Assembly (NCBI GenBank): GCA_027328265.1 | Contig: DAHVVD010000029.1 | Coordinates: 1 to 33,555 of the forward strand | Source of the DNA: Microcaldota archaeon | GTDB taxonomy: Archaea > Micrarchaeota > Micrarchaeia > Micrarchaeales > CABMGC01 | Reading direction: 5' to 3' | Length of the DNA stretch: 33,555 nucleotides | The notes under the pieces: generated by a model | What the model saw: the letters and a program-made list of their open reading frames with translations, nothing else | What the model was told of the DNA's origin: nothing | Database searches by the model: none | Translations under genes and position numbers: made by a program | Part shown: piece by piece, positions 12,431 through 20,693 of the stretch | How the letters are laid out: every line of letters begins with the position of its first letter | Position numbering within the stretch: position 1 is the first letter of the stretch

Positions 12431-15349
12431 ATGGCGTGGGGCAAGTTCGAAAATGTGAAAAAGCGCGATGGCACTGTAGACGAATTCAGGCCCGAGAAGA
12501 TAAACGAGGCCATAAGGAAGGCGATAGTTGCCACGAGAGGCAGTTCACTGGGCATAGACCTCAACGCCCTTACCGAGCATGCGCTGAAGAACATAGCGGT
12601 CAGATACGCAGGTTATAAGGCGCCTGACGTGGAAGGGGTACAGGACGTCGTCGAAAGGACACTCATGGAATTCGGCCTCTATGACGTCGCAAAGGCTTAC
12701 ATACTATACAGGGAAAGGCACAGGGAGATACGCGAGCGGAAGCAGCAGGAACTGCTGCAGGCAATAGAGCACGGCAATGTCAACGTAGTGAAGAGGAACG
12801 GAAGCAAAGAACGGTTCAAGGAGGCAAAACTCAAGGCATACCTATCGAGGGCATGCAAGGGCTTCGAGGGGGTTGTGGACGTAGAAATGCTGGCAAGGCA
12901 ATGCGAACTAGGGCTCTACGACGGGATAACTACGGCTGATATTTCAAAGCTGGCCATCATGTCATCAAAGGCGATGATAGAGCAGGATCTGGTCTCATAC
13001 GAGGCGATAACTGCAAGGCTCTTTCTCTCGTCTCTCTACAAGGAGGCCCTCCTCCCTGGATTCTCGGGCAACATGGAGAAGGCCTATCGCGATTCATTTG
13101 TTTCTTACATAGGGAAGTCAGTGGCCCAGGGCTTCCTTTCAAAGGAGATGCTCAATTTTGACTTGGAGAAACTCTCAAAGGCGCTCTCTATAGACCGCGA
13201 TCTCCTGATGAACAGCAGGGGCCTCCAGACCCTCTGCGACAGGTATTTCATAAAGGACAAGGAATCCTATCATGCAAGCGAGACGCCTCAGTTCTTCTGG
13301 ATGCGCGTGGCCATGGGACTCTCGCTTAACGAGAAGGACAGGGAAGCAAGTGCGATGCAGTTCTACGAGGCAATGTCATTGCTCAGGTTCGTGCCCTCCA
13401 CTCCTACACTATTCCATTCCGGCACGCCCAGGCCGCAGCTAAGCTCATGCTACCTTACAACAGTAGAGGACGACCTCACCCACATCTTCAAGGCGATATC
13501 CGACAACGCCCAGCTCTCCAAGTGGTCAGGAGGACTTGGCAACGACTGGACCAACATCAGGGCCACAGGCTCGCCAATAAAGAGCACAAACGTCGAGAGC
13601 CAGGGGGTCATACCTTTTCTTAAGATAGCCAACGACACTACAGTCGCGATAAACCGCTCAGGCAAGAGGCGCGGCGCCACATGCGCCTACCTAGAGACAT
13701 GGCACATGGACATAGAGGACTTCATAGACCTCAGGAAGACCACAGGCGACGAGAGGAGGAGGACTCACGACATGGACACTGCGAACTGGATACCTGACCT
13801 CTTCATGAAGCGCGTTATGAACGACGAGAACTGGACGCTCTTTTCTCCAAACGACGTGCCCGAGCTTCACCAGACCTACGGCAAGAAATTCGAGGAGAAG
13901 TACCTTGAGTATGAGAGGATGGCTGCCGAGGGCAAGATCCCACTCTTCAAGACAGTGCGCGCAGCCTCGCTCTGGAGGAGGATGATAACCTCGCTCTTCG
14001 AGACCGGCCACCCATGGATGGTCTTCAAGGATCCAGCCAACGTGCGTTCTCCGCAGGACCACGCCGGCGTGGTGCACAGCTCAAACCTATGCACTGAGAT
14101 AACCCTCAACACGGCCAAGGACGAGACAGCCGTCTGCAACCTCGGCTCGATAAACATACCGATGCACATACGCAACGGCCATCTCGACAGCGAGCTGCTG
14201 AAAGAGACGATACTGACAGCGATGCGCATGCTAGACAATGTCATAGACATAAACTATTATCCAACTCCAGAGGCAAAGAACTCGAACATGAAACACAGAC
14301 CGGTAGGTCTGGGCATAATGGGCTGGCAGGACGCGCTCTACGCGCTCGGGCTGAGCTTCGATTCTGAGGAGGGGGTGGAGCTCGCGGACGAGAGCATGGA
14401 AACCATCTCCTATTATGCCATATTGGCCTCGACTGAGCTCGCCAGGGAGCGCGGGCATTATGAGACATTCAAGGGCTCAAAGTGGGACCGCAGCCTACTT
14501 CCAATAGACACACTTGACATGCTTGAGCAGCAGCGAGGCATCAAGATAGACGTTCCGAGGACATCTAGGATGGACTGGTCTATAGTAAGGAACGCGATAA
14601 AGCAGTACGGCATGAGGAACTCGAACTGCATGGCCATAGCCCCCACGGCGACGATTTCCAACATAGCAGGCTGCTATCCTTCGACAGAGCCGATCTACAA
14701 GAACATCTACGTCAAGTCCAACATGAGCGGTGAATTCACCGTGGTCAACAAGTACCTCGTCGAGGACCTCAAGGCACTTGAGCTCTGGAATCGCACCACG
14801 CTCGAAAAGATAAAGGAGGCAGACGGCAACCTCCAGAACATTGAGTACATACCCCAGAAGCTGAAGAAGAAGTATAAGGAGGCATTCGACATAGAACCGG
14901 AATGGCTCATACGTTCAGCAGCGAGGAGGGCGAAGTGGATAGACCAGAGCCAATCGCTAAACATCTTCAGCGCCACCAACTCCGGCAAGCGCCTCGCCGA
15001 GATATACATGTACGCATGGAAGATGGGACTCAAGTCAACCTACTACCTGAGGACTATAGCGGCATCGGTGATAGAGAAGAGCACACTTGAGATTACAAAC
15101 AGGACAGCGAAGATAGTGATAGAGACCAAGATGAACGACGAGCAGAGGAACAATCCGCCGCTGCAGGAGAAGTCCGAGGCCGACGAGAACAACAGGATGG
15201 TCAGCGTTGGAGACTCCGGTTCGATGGCGCAGGTGCAGATAAAGAAAGAGGCATCGGCTCCAACTGAGCAGGAGACTGTTGAGGGTAAGGCATGCGGGGT
15301 TGACGGCCACCCGATGTCAGAAGAAGAGAACTGTGAAGCATGCCAGTAG
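12431..15349 (+). CDS. nrdA: Class I ribonucleotide reductase large subunit
   Basis: 972 residues, longer than E. coli NrdA because of two N-terminal ATP-cone domains: KRDGTVDEFRPEKINEAI near 12 and KRNGSKERFKEAKLKAYL near 120. It reduces ribonucleotides to deoxyribonucleotides. Catalytic residues are in place: C340 (SSCYL) and C569 (AVCNLG) form the redox pair, C554 in NLCTEI is the thiyl site with Glu556, and Y871-Y872 in TYYLRT form the radical-transfer dyad, marking class I. The C-terminal ENCEACQ offers C968 and C971 for regeneration by a thioredoxin. ATG 12431. nrdB follows after 12 nt. Confidence 0.96.
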   Translation: MAWGKFENVKKRDGTVDEFRPEKINEAIRKAIVATRGSSLGIDLNALTEHALKNIAVRYAGYKAPDVEGVQDVVERTLMEFGLYDVAKAYILYRERHREIRERKQQELLQAIEHGNVNVVKRNGSKERFKEAKLKAYLSRACKGFEGVVDVEMLARQCELGLYDGITTADISKLAIMSSKAMIEQDLVSYEAITARLFLSSLYKEALLPGFSGNMEKAYRDSFVSYIGKSVAQGFLSKEMLNFDLEKLSKALSIDRDLLMNSRGLQTLCDRYFIKDKESYHASETPQFFWMRVAMGLSLNEKDREASAMQFYEAMSLLRFVPSTPTLFHSGTPRPQLSSCYLTTVEDDLTHIFKAISDNAQLSKWSGGLGNDWTNIRATGSPIKSTNVESQGVIPFLKIANDTTVAINRSGKRRGATCAYLETWHMDIEDFIDLRKTTGDERRRTHDMDTANWIPDLFMKRVMNDENWTLFSPNDVPELHQTYGKKFEEKYLEYERMAAEGKIPLFKTVRAASLWRRMITSLFETGHPWMVFKDPANVRSPQDHAGVVHSSNLCTEITLNTAKDETAVCNLGSINIPMHIRNGHLDSELLKETILTAMRMLDNVIDINYYPTPEAKNSNMKHRPVGLGIMGWQDALYALGLSFDSEEGVELADESMETISYYAILASTELARERGHYETFKGSKWDRSLLPIDTLDMLEQQRGIKIDVPRTSRMDWSIVRNAIKQYGMRNSNCMAIAPTATISNIAGCYPSTEPIYKNIYVKSNMSGEFTVVNKYLVEDLKALELWNRTTLEKIKEADGNLQNIEYIPQKLKKKYKEAFDIEPEWLIRSAARRAKWIDQSQSLNIFSATNSGKRLAEIYMYAWKMGLKSTYYLRTIAASVIEKSTLEITNRTAKIVIETKMNDEQRNNPPLQEKSEADENNRMVSVGDSGSMAQVQIKKEASAPTEQETVEGKACGVDGHPMSEEENCEACQ

Positions 15350-15361
15350 AAATGTGATATC

Positions 15362-16360
15362 ATGAAGCAAATACTTAACGCGTCTGAAATTGACCCCAAC
15401 AAGATCCTCCCGATAAAATACGAATGGGCCAGGACCCATTACAAGGCAGGAGTCGCGAACAACTGGGTGCCTGAAGAGATACCGATGCAGCAGGACATAG
15501 AGCTCTGGAAGAAGAAGGGAGGCCTGAGCGACGAGGAAAGAAGGATGATACTCTGGAACCTTGGCTTCTTCTCCACAGCAGAGAGCCTGACAGCCAACAA
15601 CATAGTACTCTCGATATACAGGCACATAACAAACCCAGAGTCGAGGCAGTACTTACTGAGGCAGGCTTACGAAGAAGCTGTCCACACCGAGATGTTCCTC
15701 TACTGCTGCGATTCCCTCGGCCTGGACCCTGACGAGATATACAACATGTACAATACAGTACCTAGCATAAAGGCCAAGGACGATTTCGTGGTTGAGCTGA
15801 CAAAAACAATGCTCAATCCCAACTTCAGCACCGTGGGGAAGGAGAACATCCAGACGTTCGTCTACGACCTCGTGGGCTACTACATCATAATGGAAGGAAT
15901 CTTCTTCTACGCAGGATTCGCGATGATGCTCTCGCTCCTGAGGAGCAACAGGATGGTCGGCGTAGGCGAGCAGTTCCAGTACGTGCTGCGCGACGAGACT
16001 GTGCATCTGGCATTCGGCGCCGACCTGATAAACCAGATAGTCGAGGAGAACCCAGAGATCTGGACAGAGGACTTCAAGAAATCCATAACAGCTTCGATAC
16101 TCAAGGGCGTGGACCTCGAGATAGCATACGCGAGGGACGCCCTGCCCAAGGGCATACTCGGCCTGAATGCCGAGACCATAAAGGAGTACATGGAGTACAT
16201 AGCAGACAGGAGGCTCGAGAGGATAGGACTCAAGAAGGTCTTCAACTCCGAGAACCCGTTCCCATGGATGAGCGAGATCATAGACCTCAGGAAGGAGAAG
16301 AACTTCTTCGAGACAAGGGTAACAGAGTACAAGAACCGCGGAGAACTCTCTTGGGAGTAG
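15362..16360 (+). CDS. nrdB: Class Ic (Mn/Fe-type) ribonucleotide reductase small subunit
   Basis: 332 residues, ferritin-like fold. Metal ligands by position: E74, E105, H108, E178, E212, H215. Their spacings (31, 3, 73, 34, 3) are the same as those I recall for Chlamydia trachomatis R2. The first ligand is Glu (FFSTAESL), where E. coli has Asp84. The radical position, four residues after H108 in EEAVHTEMF, is Phe112 instead of Tyr. Glu plus Phe is the signature of class Ic enzymes, which use a Mn(IV)/Fe(III) centre in place of a tyrosyl radical. Start ATG 15362 after GTGATATC. Forms an operon with nrdA. Confidence 0.95.
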   Translation: MKQILNASEIDPNKILPIKYEWARTHYKAGVANNWVPEEIPMQQDIELWKKKGGLSDEERRMILWNLGFFSTAESLTANNIVLSIYRHITNPESRQYLLRQAYEEAVHTEMFLYCCDSLGLDPDEIYNMYNTVPSIKAKDDFVVELTKTMLNPNFSTVGKENIQTFVYDLVGYYIIMEGIFFYAGFAMMLSLLRSNRMVGVGEQFQYVLRDETVHLAFGADLINQIVEENPEIWTEDFKKSITASILKGVDLEIAYARDALPKGILGLNAETIKEYMEYIADRRLERIGLKKVFNSENPFPWMSEIIDLRKEKNFFETRVTEYKNRGELSWE

Positions 16361-16394
16361 CAAAACAAGCTACTTGCAGCGCAGCATCAACTAT

Positions 16395-16426
16395 AGCTTA
16401 TTAAAGATAGCTTTTTCTTATATATT
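16395..16426 (+). promoter_or_regulatory. Pilin promoter, copy 1
   Basis: AGCTTATTAAAGAT, one base, GCTTTTT and CTTATATAT are repeated almost exactly at 17366-17395 before the second pilin gene, at the same distance to the start codon. TTATTAAA is well placed as TATA box (about 32 nt before the start); the downstream CTTATATAT would then lie at the initiation region. Confidence 0.65.
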
Positions 16427-16434
16427 CGATTCAC

Positions 16435-17313
16435 TTGGCGGCGTTCAAGCTCCAAAGCGCCATGGAGTACCTGATGACCTACGGATGGGCCATACTGATA
16501 ATTGCAGTTGTACTGGGTGCGCTCTTCACACTTGGATTCTTCAATTCTGCTAACCTGGCTCCAAAAGTGCCTCCTGGAAGCTGCAAGGTCTACAGACCGA
16601 ACGGCCCAGGAACCACGTCGTACATAAACACTGAAGGAACATGCAATAATGGTCTGCCGCAATATGCCGCAAAATTCAACGGGGCCTCGAGTTACATAAA
16701 CCTCGGCTCAGGCGTCTCTTCTTATACATCTGGAAACTTCGCGGTAAGCTTCTGGGCTTACGCTACAGGTGCTTCAGGTTCTACGGCAGTTTCTTCCGTT
16801 GCTTCTGGAGGATGGAATAGCAATCTCTTTGTCATTTATGTTGGAGATACAGCCATTAACGGCGCGGCTAAAGTATACTGGAATGGCGGAACCATAGCTA
16901 CAGCTGCTGCAGCCTCAACCGTAACGAACGGCTGGCACTTTTTTGCAGTTACGGATAATGGGGGCACCATGAATATATATATCGACGGAGCTAATGCCGC
17001 GGCCGGCTCAGTCAGCGGTACAATCACCGCGGTCTCTACGTTTATAGGAGCTGCTGATGATGATGGCAGCCCTACGCAATTTTATCCCGGAGAGATTTCA
17101 AATGTGCAGATCTACAACAGTTCTTTATCCCAAAACGAAATAACAAGCCTTTATGACGAGGGTATTGGTGGCGCGCCGATAGTACTACCATGGCTTGTGG
17201 GATGGTGGCCTCTGAACGGCAACGGCAAGGACTACAGCGGAGACCTCAACAACGGAGCTGTGACTAACACGGTATTCATAACTTCTTGGACATCCAGCTA
17301 TTCGGCACCATGA
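16435..17313 (+). CDS. Type IV pilin-like precursor with LamG/concanavalin-like domain
   Basis: 292 residues. The N-terminus AAFKLQSAMEYLMTYGWAIL is a class III signal peptide: short basic head, cleavage expected before Gln7, then an E/Y-containing hydrophobic helix that would be the pilus core. From about residue 75 the chain resembles a LamG jellyroll (AKFNGASSYINLG, FAVSFWAYA, GWHFFAVT, GEISNVQIYNSSLSQNEI), a fold that often binds glycans. The start is TTG 16435; it aligns exactly with the ATG of the paralogue at 17405, including the following GCGGC, so the downstream ATG (codon 10) is not the start. It may be a surface-adhesion pilin; the assembly genes are not in the window. Confidence 0.85.
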   Translation: MAAFKLQSAMEYLMTYGWAILIIAVVLGALFTLGFFNSANLAPKVPPGSCKVYRPNGPGTTSYINTEGTCNNGLPQYAAKFNGASSYINLGSGVSSYTSGNFAVSFWAYATGASGSTAVSSVASGGWNSNLFVIYVGDTAINGAAKVYWNGGTIATAAAASTVTNGWHFFAVTDNGGTMNIYIDGANAAAGSVSGTITAVSTFIGAADDDGSPTQFYPGEISNVQIYNSSLSQNEITSLYDEGIGGAPIVLPWLVGWWPLNGNGKDYSGDLNNGAVTNTVFITSWTSSYSAP

Positions 17314-17365
17314 TTTTACTTAAAATCTGCGGCAGCCCTGCCAAACAAGGAATCAAGATTAGTAA

Positions 17366-17395
17366 AGCTTATTAAAGATTGCTTTTCTTATATAT
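17366..17395 (+). promoter_or_regulatory. Pilin promoter, copy 2
   Basis: Same composite element as at 16395-16426: the first 14 bp are identical, one T is missing in the T-run, and CTTATATAT is identical. Distance to the start codon is the same (18 nt from CTTATATAT). Duplicated with the gene, or kept to co-regulate both. Confidence 0.65.
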
Positions 17396-17404
17396 GGGAT
17401 TCTC

Positions 17405-17902
17405 ATGGCGGCATTTAAGCTCCAAAGCGCATTGGAGTACCTGATGACGTACGGATGGGCGATACTTATCATTGCCATAGTTATTGCCGCACTCTTCCTT
17501 ATCGGAGCATTCAACGGAGGACTAGGCACTTTCTGCAACGCCCAACCAGGCTACACCTGCTCAGTGACACAGTACAGCGCAGCTACAGGCAACCTAGTCG
17601 TGGTCATAGGCCAGAGTTCAGGCTCGTCATGGATGACTGCCAACGCTGCCTTTGTTCCTACAGCATCTGAGTCCAACGTAGTAAGCACAAGCTCTATTTC
17701 GGCCTTCTCTCAAAACACAGCCGCACTAGCAAACCTTGGCTCAGGAACCAGCGCAGCAGTCACGCTTCCAGTCTCAGCACCAGGCACCGTAGCAGGCTCC
17801 AGCACAACTGGTTACATCTGGGTGCAGTACACAACCGCAACCACCGGATCGGGCTCATCTGTGCTCGTCCAAGTGGCAACAGTCGGTGCAAAGGCGACAT
17901 AA
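17405..17902 (+). CDS. Type IV pilin-like precursor (short)
   Basis: 165 residues. The first 21 residues match the neighbouring pilin almost exactly (AAFKLQSALEYLMTYGWAIL), so both should be cut by the same prepilin peptidase before Gln7. After the hydrophobic stalk comes a Ser/Thr/Ala/Val-rich domain with two Cys (FCNAQPGYTC) that may form a small disulfide loop. No LamG domain. Such a small, low-complexity beta-rich pilin is a candidate major pilin, with the LamG version as a minor tip or adhesive subunit (inference). ATG 17405. Terminates about 150 nt before the ribosomal gene cluster. Confidence 0.85.
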   Translation: MAAFKLQSALEYLMTYGWAILIIAIVIAALFLIGAFNGGLGTFCNAQPGYTCSVTQYSAATGNLVVVIGQSSGSSWMTANAAFVPTASESNVVSTSSISAFSQNTAALANLGSGTSAAVTLPVSAPGTVAGSSTTGYIWVQYTTATTGSGSSVLVQVATVGAKAT

Positions 17903-18011
17903 CCTTCGCCTTATTACATTAATTCGGCATATATAGCTTGCCAGCGCTCAAGCTCACAAAAGCCAAGTGCGCTCTAGAAAGCTGCCGAGAGGTCTGAAAA
18001 GCCAGAAAAGG

Positions 18012-18033
18012 CTAAATACCTATAGATATAAAG
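18012..18033 (+). promoter_or_regulatory. Candidate promoter of the rnp1-ribosomal protein cluster
   Basis: ctaaatacc (18012-18020) and gatataaag (18025-18033) are two possible TATA elements before ATG 18054; the first gives a short leader, the second a leaderless transcript. The rest of the 151-nt gap from 17903 shows no other recognisable element. No strong internal promoter was noticed up to uS5. Confidence 0.4.
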
Positions 18034-18053
18034 TTAATCTGCGATAGAAAAGC

Positions 18054-18350
18054 ATGAGCTACACGAACAGGAACATCGTCATAAACGAGCTTATAGGCCT
18101 GCGGGCAAGGGTCATCGGATCCTTAGACAAAAAGCAGAAGGGCATAAGCGGAAAAGTAACGGACGAGACCAAGAACACCCTCATGCTCGCAACGCAGAAA
18201 GGAGAGGTCCGCATCATAAAGTCCACCTCAACATTCAGGTTTTACACGCCTGACGGAAGCTTCGTTGTTGAGGGAAAGGAGATCTCCTTCAGGCCAGACG
18301 AGCGGACAGGAAAGGCAATGAAGTACTACAAGAGGAGAAAAGAAAGGTAA
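18054..18350 (+). CDS. rnp1: Ribonuclease P protein component 1 (Rpp29/Pop4)
   Basis: 98 residues, normal for archaeal Rpp29. It binds RNase P RNA with Rpp21 and helps cleave the 5' leader of tRNA precursors. The Sm-like barrel text ELIGLRARVIGSLDKKQKGI, GKVTDETKNTLML and GEVRIIKSTSTFRF is characteristic, and the C-terminus is basic (KAMKYYKRRKER). In archaea this gene commonly precedes uS17 in the S10/spc cluster, as here. What is missing is the usual upstream part (uL22-uS3-uL29-SUI1): pilin genes stand there instead. A purine-rich stretch fills the 38 nt before uS17. Confidence 0.92.
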   Translation: MSYTNRNIVINELIGLRARVIGSLDKKQKGISGKVTDETKNTLMLATQKGEVRIIKSTSTFRFYTPDGSFVVEGKEISFRPDERTGKAMKYYKRRKER

Positions 18351-18388
18351 AAAGAAAGAGAAAAAGAAAGAGAAAATAATGTGAAATA

Positions 18389-18691
18389 ATGGCAGGTAAT
18401 AGCAAAGCCGATTGCAAGGACCCGAAGTGCCCGATACACGGAGGGCTGAAGGTTAGAGGCACCTCTCTCCAGGGCAGAGTCGTGAGCGCGAAGGCAAAGA
18501 AGACAGCAATAGTCGAGATCGACTACACGCGCTACATCAACAAGTACGAGAGATACCTGAGAAAGAGGTCAAGGATTCCTTCCTACAACCCTGACTGCAT
18601 AGCTGCGAAGGAGGGCAACGTCGTCACAATAGCAGAGACGCGCAGGCTCAGCAAGACAAAGTCCTTTGCGGTAACAGGAATAGTAAAGTGA
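18389..18691 (+). CDS. rps17: 30S ribosomal protein uS17
   Basis: 100 residues. Primary 16S rRNA-binding protein of the small subunit. The archaeal N-terminal extension CKDPKCPIHGGLKVRGTSLQ is present, followed by the OB-fold (GRVVSAKAKKTAIVEIDY) and the loop with YERYLRKRSRIPSYNP, both typical of archaeal uS17. ATG 18389 follows aataatgtgaaata with a weak GTGA site. uL14 follows after 10 nt. Confidence 0.95.
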   Translation: MAGNSKADCKDPKCPIHGGLKVRGTSLQGRVVSAKAKKTAIVEIDYTRYINKYERYLRKRSRIPSYNPDCIAAKEGNVVTIAETRRLSKTKSFAVTGIVK

Positions 18692-18701
18692 TGGCGAGAA
18701 G

Positions 18702-19106
18702 ATGAAGGGCATTTCAACAAAAGTAATGAAGACTCTTATACCCGGAACTGTGCTGGGATGCGCGGACAACAGCGGAGCTTACGAGTTCAGGATGATCCAT
18801 CTGATAGGAAAGGGAGGAGGCGGAAGGCACGGAAAGCAGGCAACTGCAGGAATCGGCGACCTCGTCTCAGCTAGCGTCAGGAAGGGCTCGCCTACATACC
18901 TCAAGAAGCCCGTGCGCGTTCTCGTAATAAGGCAGAAGGCTCCGATAAGGCGCGCCAACGGCATGCGCATGAGGTTCGAGGACAACGCAGGCATAATGGT
19001 CGGCGAAGACAACCTTCCGGTGGGCACCGAGATAAAAGGGGCAATCGCAAGAGAGGTAGTGGAGAGATTCGTCAAGGTCGCAGGAATAGCCTCGAGGATT
19101 GTGTGA
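18702..19106 (+). CDS. rpl14: 50S ribosomal protein uL14
   Basis: 134 residues, archaeal length. Sits at the subunit interface near the sarcin-ricin loop. Recognised by LGCADNSGAYEFRMI, GDLVSASVRKGSPTYLKKPV, RVLVIRQKAPIRRANGMRMR and the end REVVERFVKVAGIASRIV. ATG 18702 with GGCGAGAAG upstream. The stop codon precedes the uL24 start by 5 nt. Confidence 0.96.
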   Translation: MKGISTKVMKTLIPGTVLGCADNSGAYEFRMIHLIGKGGGGRHGKQATAGIGDLVSASVRKGSPTYLKKPVRVLVIRQKAPIRRANGMRMRFEDNAGIMVGEDNLPVGTEIKGAIAREVVERFVKVAGIASRIV

Positions 19107-19111
19107 CATTA

Positions 19112-19474
19112 ATGGGCAGCAGCAAGCCAAGGAGACAGAGATTCATGCGCTTCAACGCGCCTCTCCACGTCAGGCAGGGCTTCGCGCACGCTCACCTCAC
19201 GAAGGAGCTCAAGACAAAACTGAGCATCAAGAGGAGGAGCGCGCAGATAAGGCGCGGCGACACCGTGAAGGTGGTTGCTGGAGACTTCAGCGGCAAGACA
19301 GGCAAGGTGAACAAGGTGAGCCTTCGGAGCAGCAAGGCTTTCATAGAGGGGCTGACGAGGAAGAACGCAAAGGGAAAGGAGCTCATGATCCCAATCCCGA
19401 TAAGCAAGCTCTACATCACCGACCTCGACCTCTCGGACAAGTTCAGGAAGGAGAAGCTCGGGATAAAGGCATGA
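19112..19474 (+). CDS. rpl24: 50S ribosomal protein uL24
   Basis: 120 residues from ATG 19112. A GTG at 19103 would overlap the uL14 stop and add three residues; the ATG gives the usual archaeal start (MGSSKPRRQRF). KOW motif at IRRGDTVKVVAGDFSGKTGK, and the archaeal N-terminal part HVRQGFAHAHLTKELKTKL. Early assembly protein of the large subunit. eS4 follows after 4 nt. Confidence 0.95.
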   Translation: MGSSKPRRQRFMRFNAPLHVRQGFAHAHLTKELKTKLSIKRRSAQIRRGDTVKVVAGDFSGKTGKVNKVSLRSSKAFIEGLTRKNAKGKELMIPIPISKLYITDLDLSDKFRKEKLGIKA

Positions 19475-19478
19475 TAAA

Positions 19479-20162
19479 ATGGCAGGAAAGGGAAACAAGC
19501 GTCATATCAAGAGGCTCGCTTCGAGCAGGTACATGGCCATCGGCAGAAAGGCCTCTAAGTATGTAATCAAGCCGATGCCAGGAAGGCATACCGGCAAGAG
19601 GAGCATCTCCCTTATGACTGTGCTCAAGGAGAAGATAATGAGCGCAACATCGAGGGAGGCAGGATTCGCGATAAAGAGCTCAAGCATAAAGGTAAACGGG
19701 AAAACGGTCAAGGAGCCTAAGTATGCGGTAGGCTTCGGAGACCTCATAGAGATACTTCCAACCAATGAGAGCTTCAGGATAGTCTCTGGCAAGGACGGCA
19801 GGTTCGAGATAGAGAAAGCGAAGGGGAAGCACCGCTCCAATCAAACATTCAAGGTAATAGGCAAGTACGTCGGCAAGAAGGGAAAGATCTTCCTCAAGCT
19901 GCACGATGGCAGCTCTGTTGGCTCGGACAACTCGGCAAAGGTCAACGACTCTGTGGTGCTTGCAGAGAAGAAGATATCAAAAGTCATAAAGCTCGAGAAA
20001 GGAAGCAAATGCTACGTCGTTACCGGCACGCACGCCTCCGAGAGCGGCACAATAAAGGAGATAACGAAAGGCACACTCCAGAGAAATCCCTCCGTAAAGA
20101 TAGAAGGGAGCAGCGGAGAGTTCGAGACCCTCCTCAGGAACATAATGGTAGTTGGTGAATAA
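19479..20162 (+). CDS. rps4e: 30S ribosomal protein eS4
   Basis: 227 residues, archaeal/eukaryotic-specific. Starts with a basic MAGKGNKRHIKRLASS, then an S4-like RNA-binding domain (AIKSSSIKVNGKTVKEPKY), a central beta domain with KGKHRSNQTFKVIGKY, and a C-terminal KOW-type part (KGSKCYVVTGTHASESGTIK). Stop TAA 20160 is followed by the uL5 start after 1 nt. Confidence 0.95.
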   Translation: MAGKGNKRHIKRLASSRYMAIGRKASKYVIKPMPGRHTGKRSISLMTVLKEKIMSATSREAGFAIKSSSIKVNGKTVKEPKYAVGFGDLIEILPTNESFRIVSGKDGRFEIEKAKGKHRSNQTFKVIGKYVGKKGKIFLKLHDGSSVGSDNSAKVNDSVVLAEKKISKVIKLEKGSKCYVVTGTHASESGTIKEITKGTLQRNPSVKIEGSSGEFETLLRNIMVVGE

Positions 20163-20163
20163 G

Positions 20164-20682
20164 TTGGAAGAGAGCGCCATGCGCACAGTCTATCTTGACA
20201 AGGTCGTCATAAACATAGGCACCGGTTCTGGAAGCGAGGACCTGGCTGACAACGCGCGCGAGCTAATCAAAAAACTCACCAACCACGATGCAGGCTACGC
20301 CTTCTCGAAGAGGAGGGACCCGGAGCTCAAGCTCAGGCAGGGCCAGAAGATAGGCGCAATAGTTACACTCAGGAAGAAGGACGCTTTCGACTTCCTCAAG
20401 AGGGCTCTCGATGCCAACAACAACCTTCTGGGAGAGAACGCGATCTCAAACAACTCAGTGAATTTCGGAGTAAAGGAGTACATCTATTTCACCGGAGTGA
20501 AGTACGACCCCAAGATAGGGATACTCGGCATGAACGTCAACGCCGCCTTCTCAAGGAAGGGAAAGCGCGTCGAGAACAGAAAGAGGCGGAGGAGCCGCGT
20601 GCCAAAGGGCCACAGGGACGTGCGGAAGGAAGAGATAATCAGCTACCTGGAAAAGAACTTCAGCGTGAAATTCGCAAACTGA
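20164..20682 (+). CDS. rpl5: 50S ribosomal protein uL5
   Basis: 172 residues from TTG 20164. 5S rRNA-binding protein of the central protuberance. Recognised by YLDKVVINIGTGSG, FSKRRDPELKLRQGQKIG, VTLRKKDAFDFLKRAL and NFGVKEYIYFTGVKYDPKIGILG. The start is a choice: GGTGA lies 5 nt before TTG 20164, while ATG 20179 lacks a good site; TTG 20152 and GTG 20155 would overlap eS4. The uS5 gene begins with the same 14 bases TTGGAAGAGAGCGC behind a GTGAT, supporting TTG use here. Confidence 0.93.
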   Translation: MEESAMRTVYLDKVVINIGTGSGSEDLADNARELIKKLTNHDAGYAFSKRRDPELKLRQGQKIGAIVTLRKKDAFDFLKRALDANNNLLGENAISNNSVNFGVKEYIYFTGVKYDPKIGILGMNVNAAFSRKGKRVENRKRRRSRVPKGHRDVRKEEIISYLEKNFSVKFAN

Positions 20683-20693
20683 CTGATGATCCT

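Noticed and set aside
13691..14250. Minus-strand open frames inside nrdA
   Set aside because: Opposite a clearly conserved catalytic region of NrdA; no independent evidence of coding.
15653..16368. Minus-strand 236- and 153-residue open frames opposite nrdB
   Set aside because: They mirror nrdB codons and have no family resemblance; nrdB ligands and spacing prove the plus frame.
18338..18388. Purine-rich tract between rnp1 and uS17 considered as a terminator
   Set aside because: The coding strand is A/G-rich, not T-rich; termination on the plus strand is unlikely and uS17 has no clear promoter of its own.
19099..19566. 155-residue plus frame overlapping uL24 and eS4
   Set aside because: Very Gln/Arg/Glu-rich frame shift product of two well recognised ribosomal genes.
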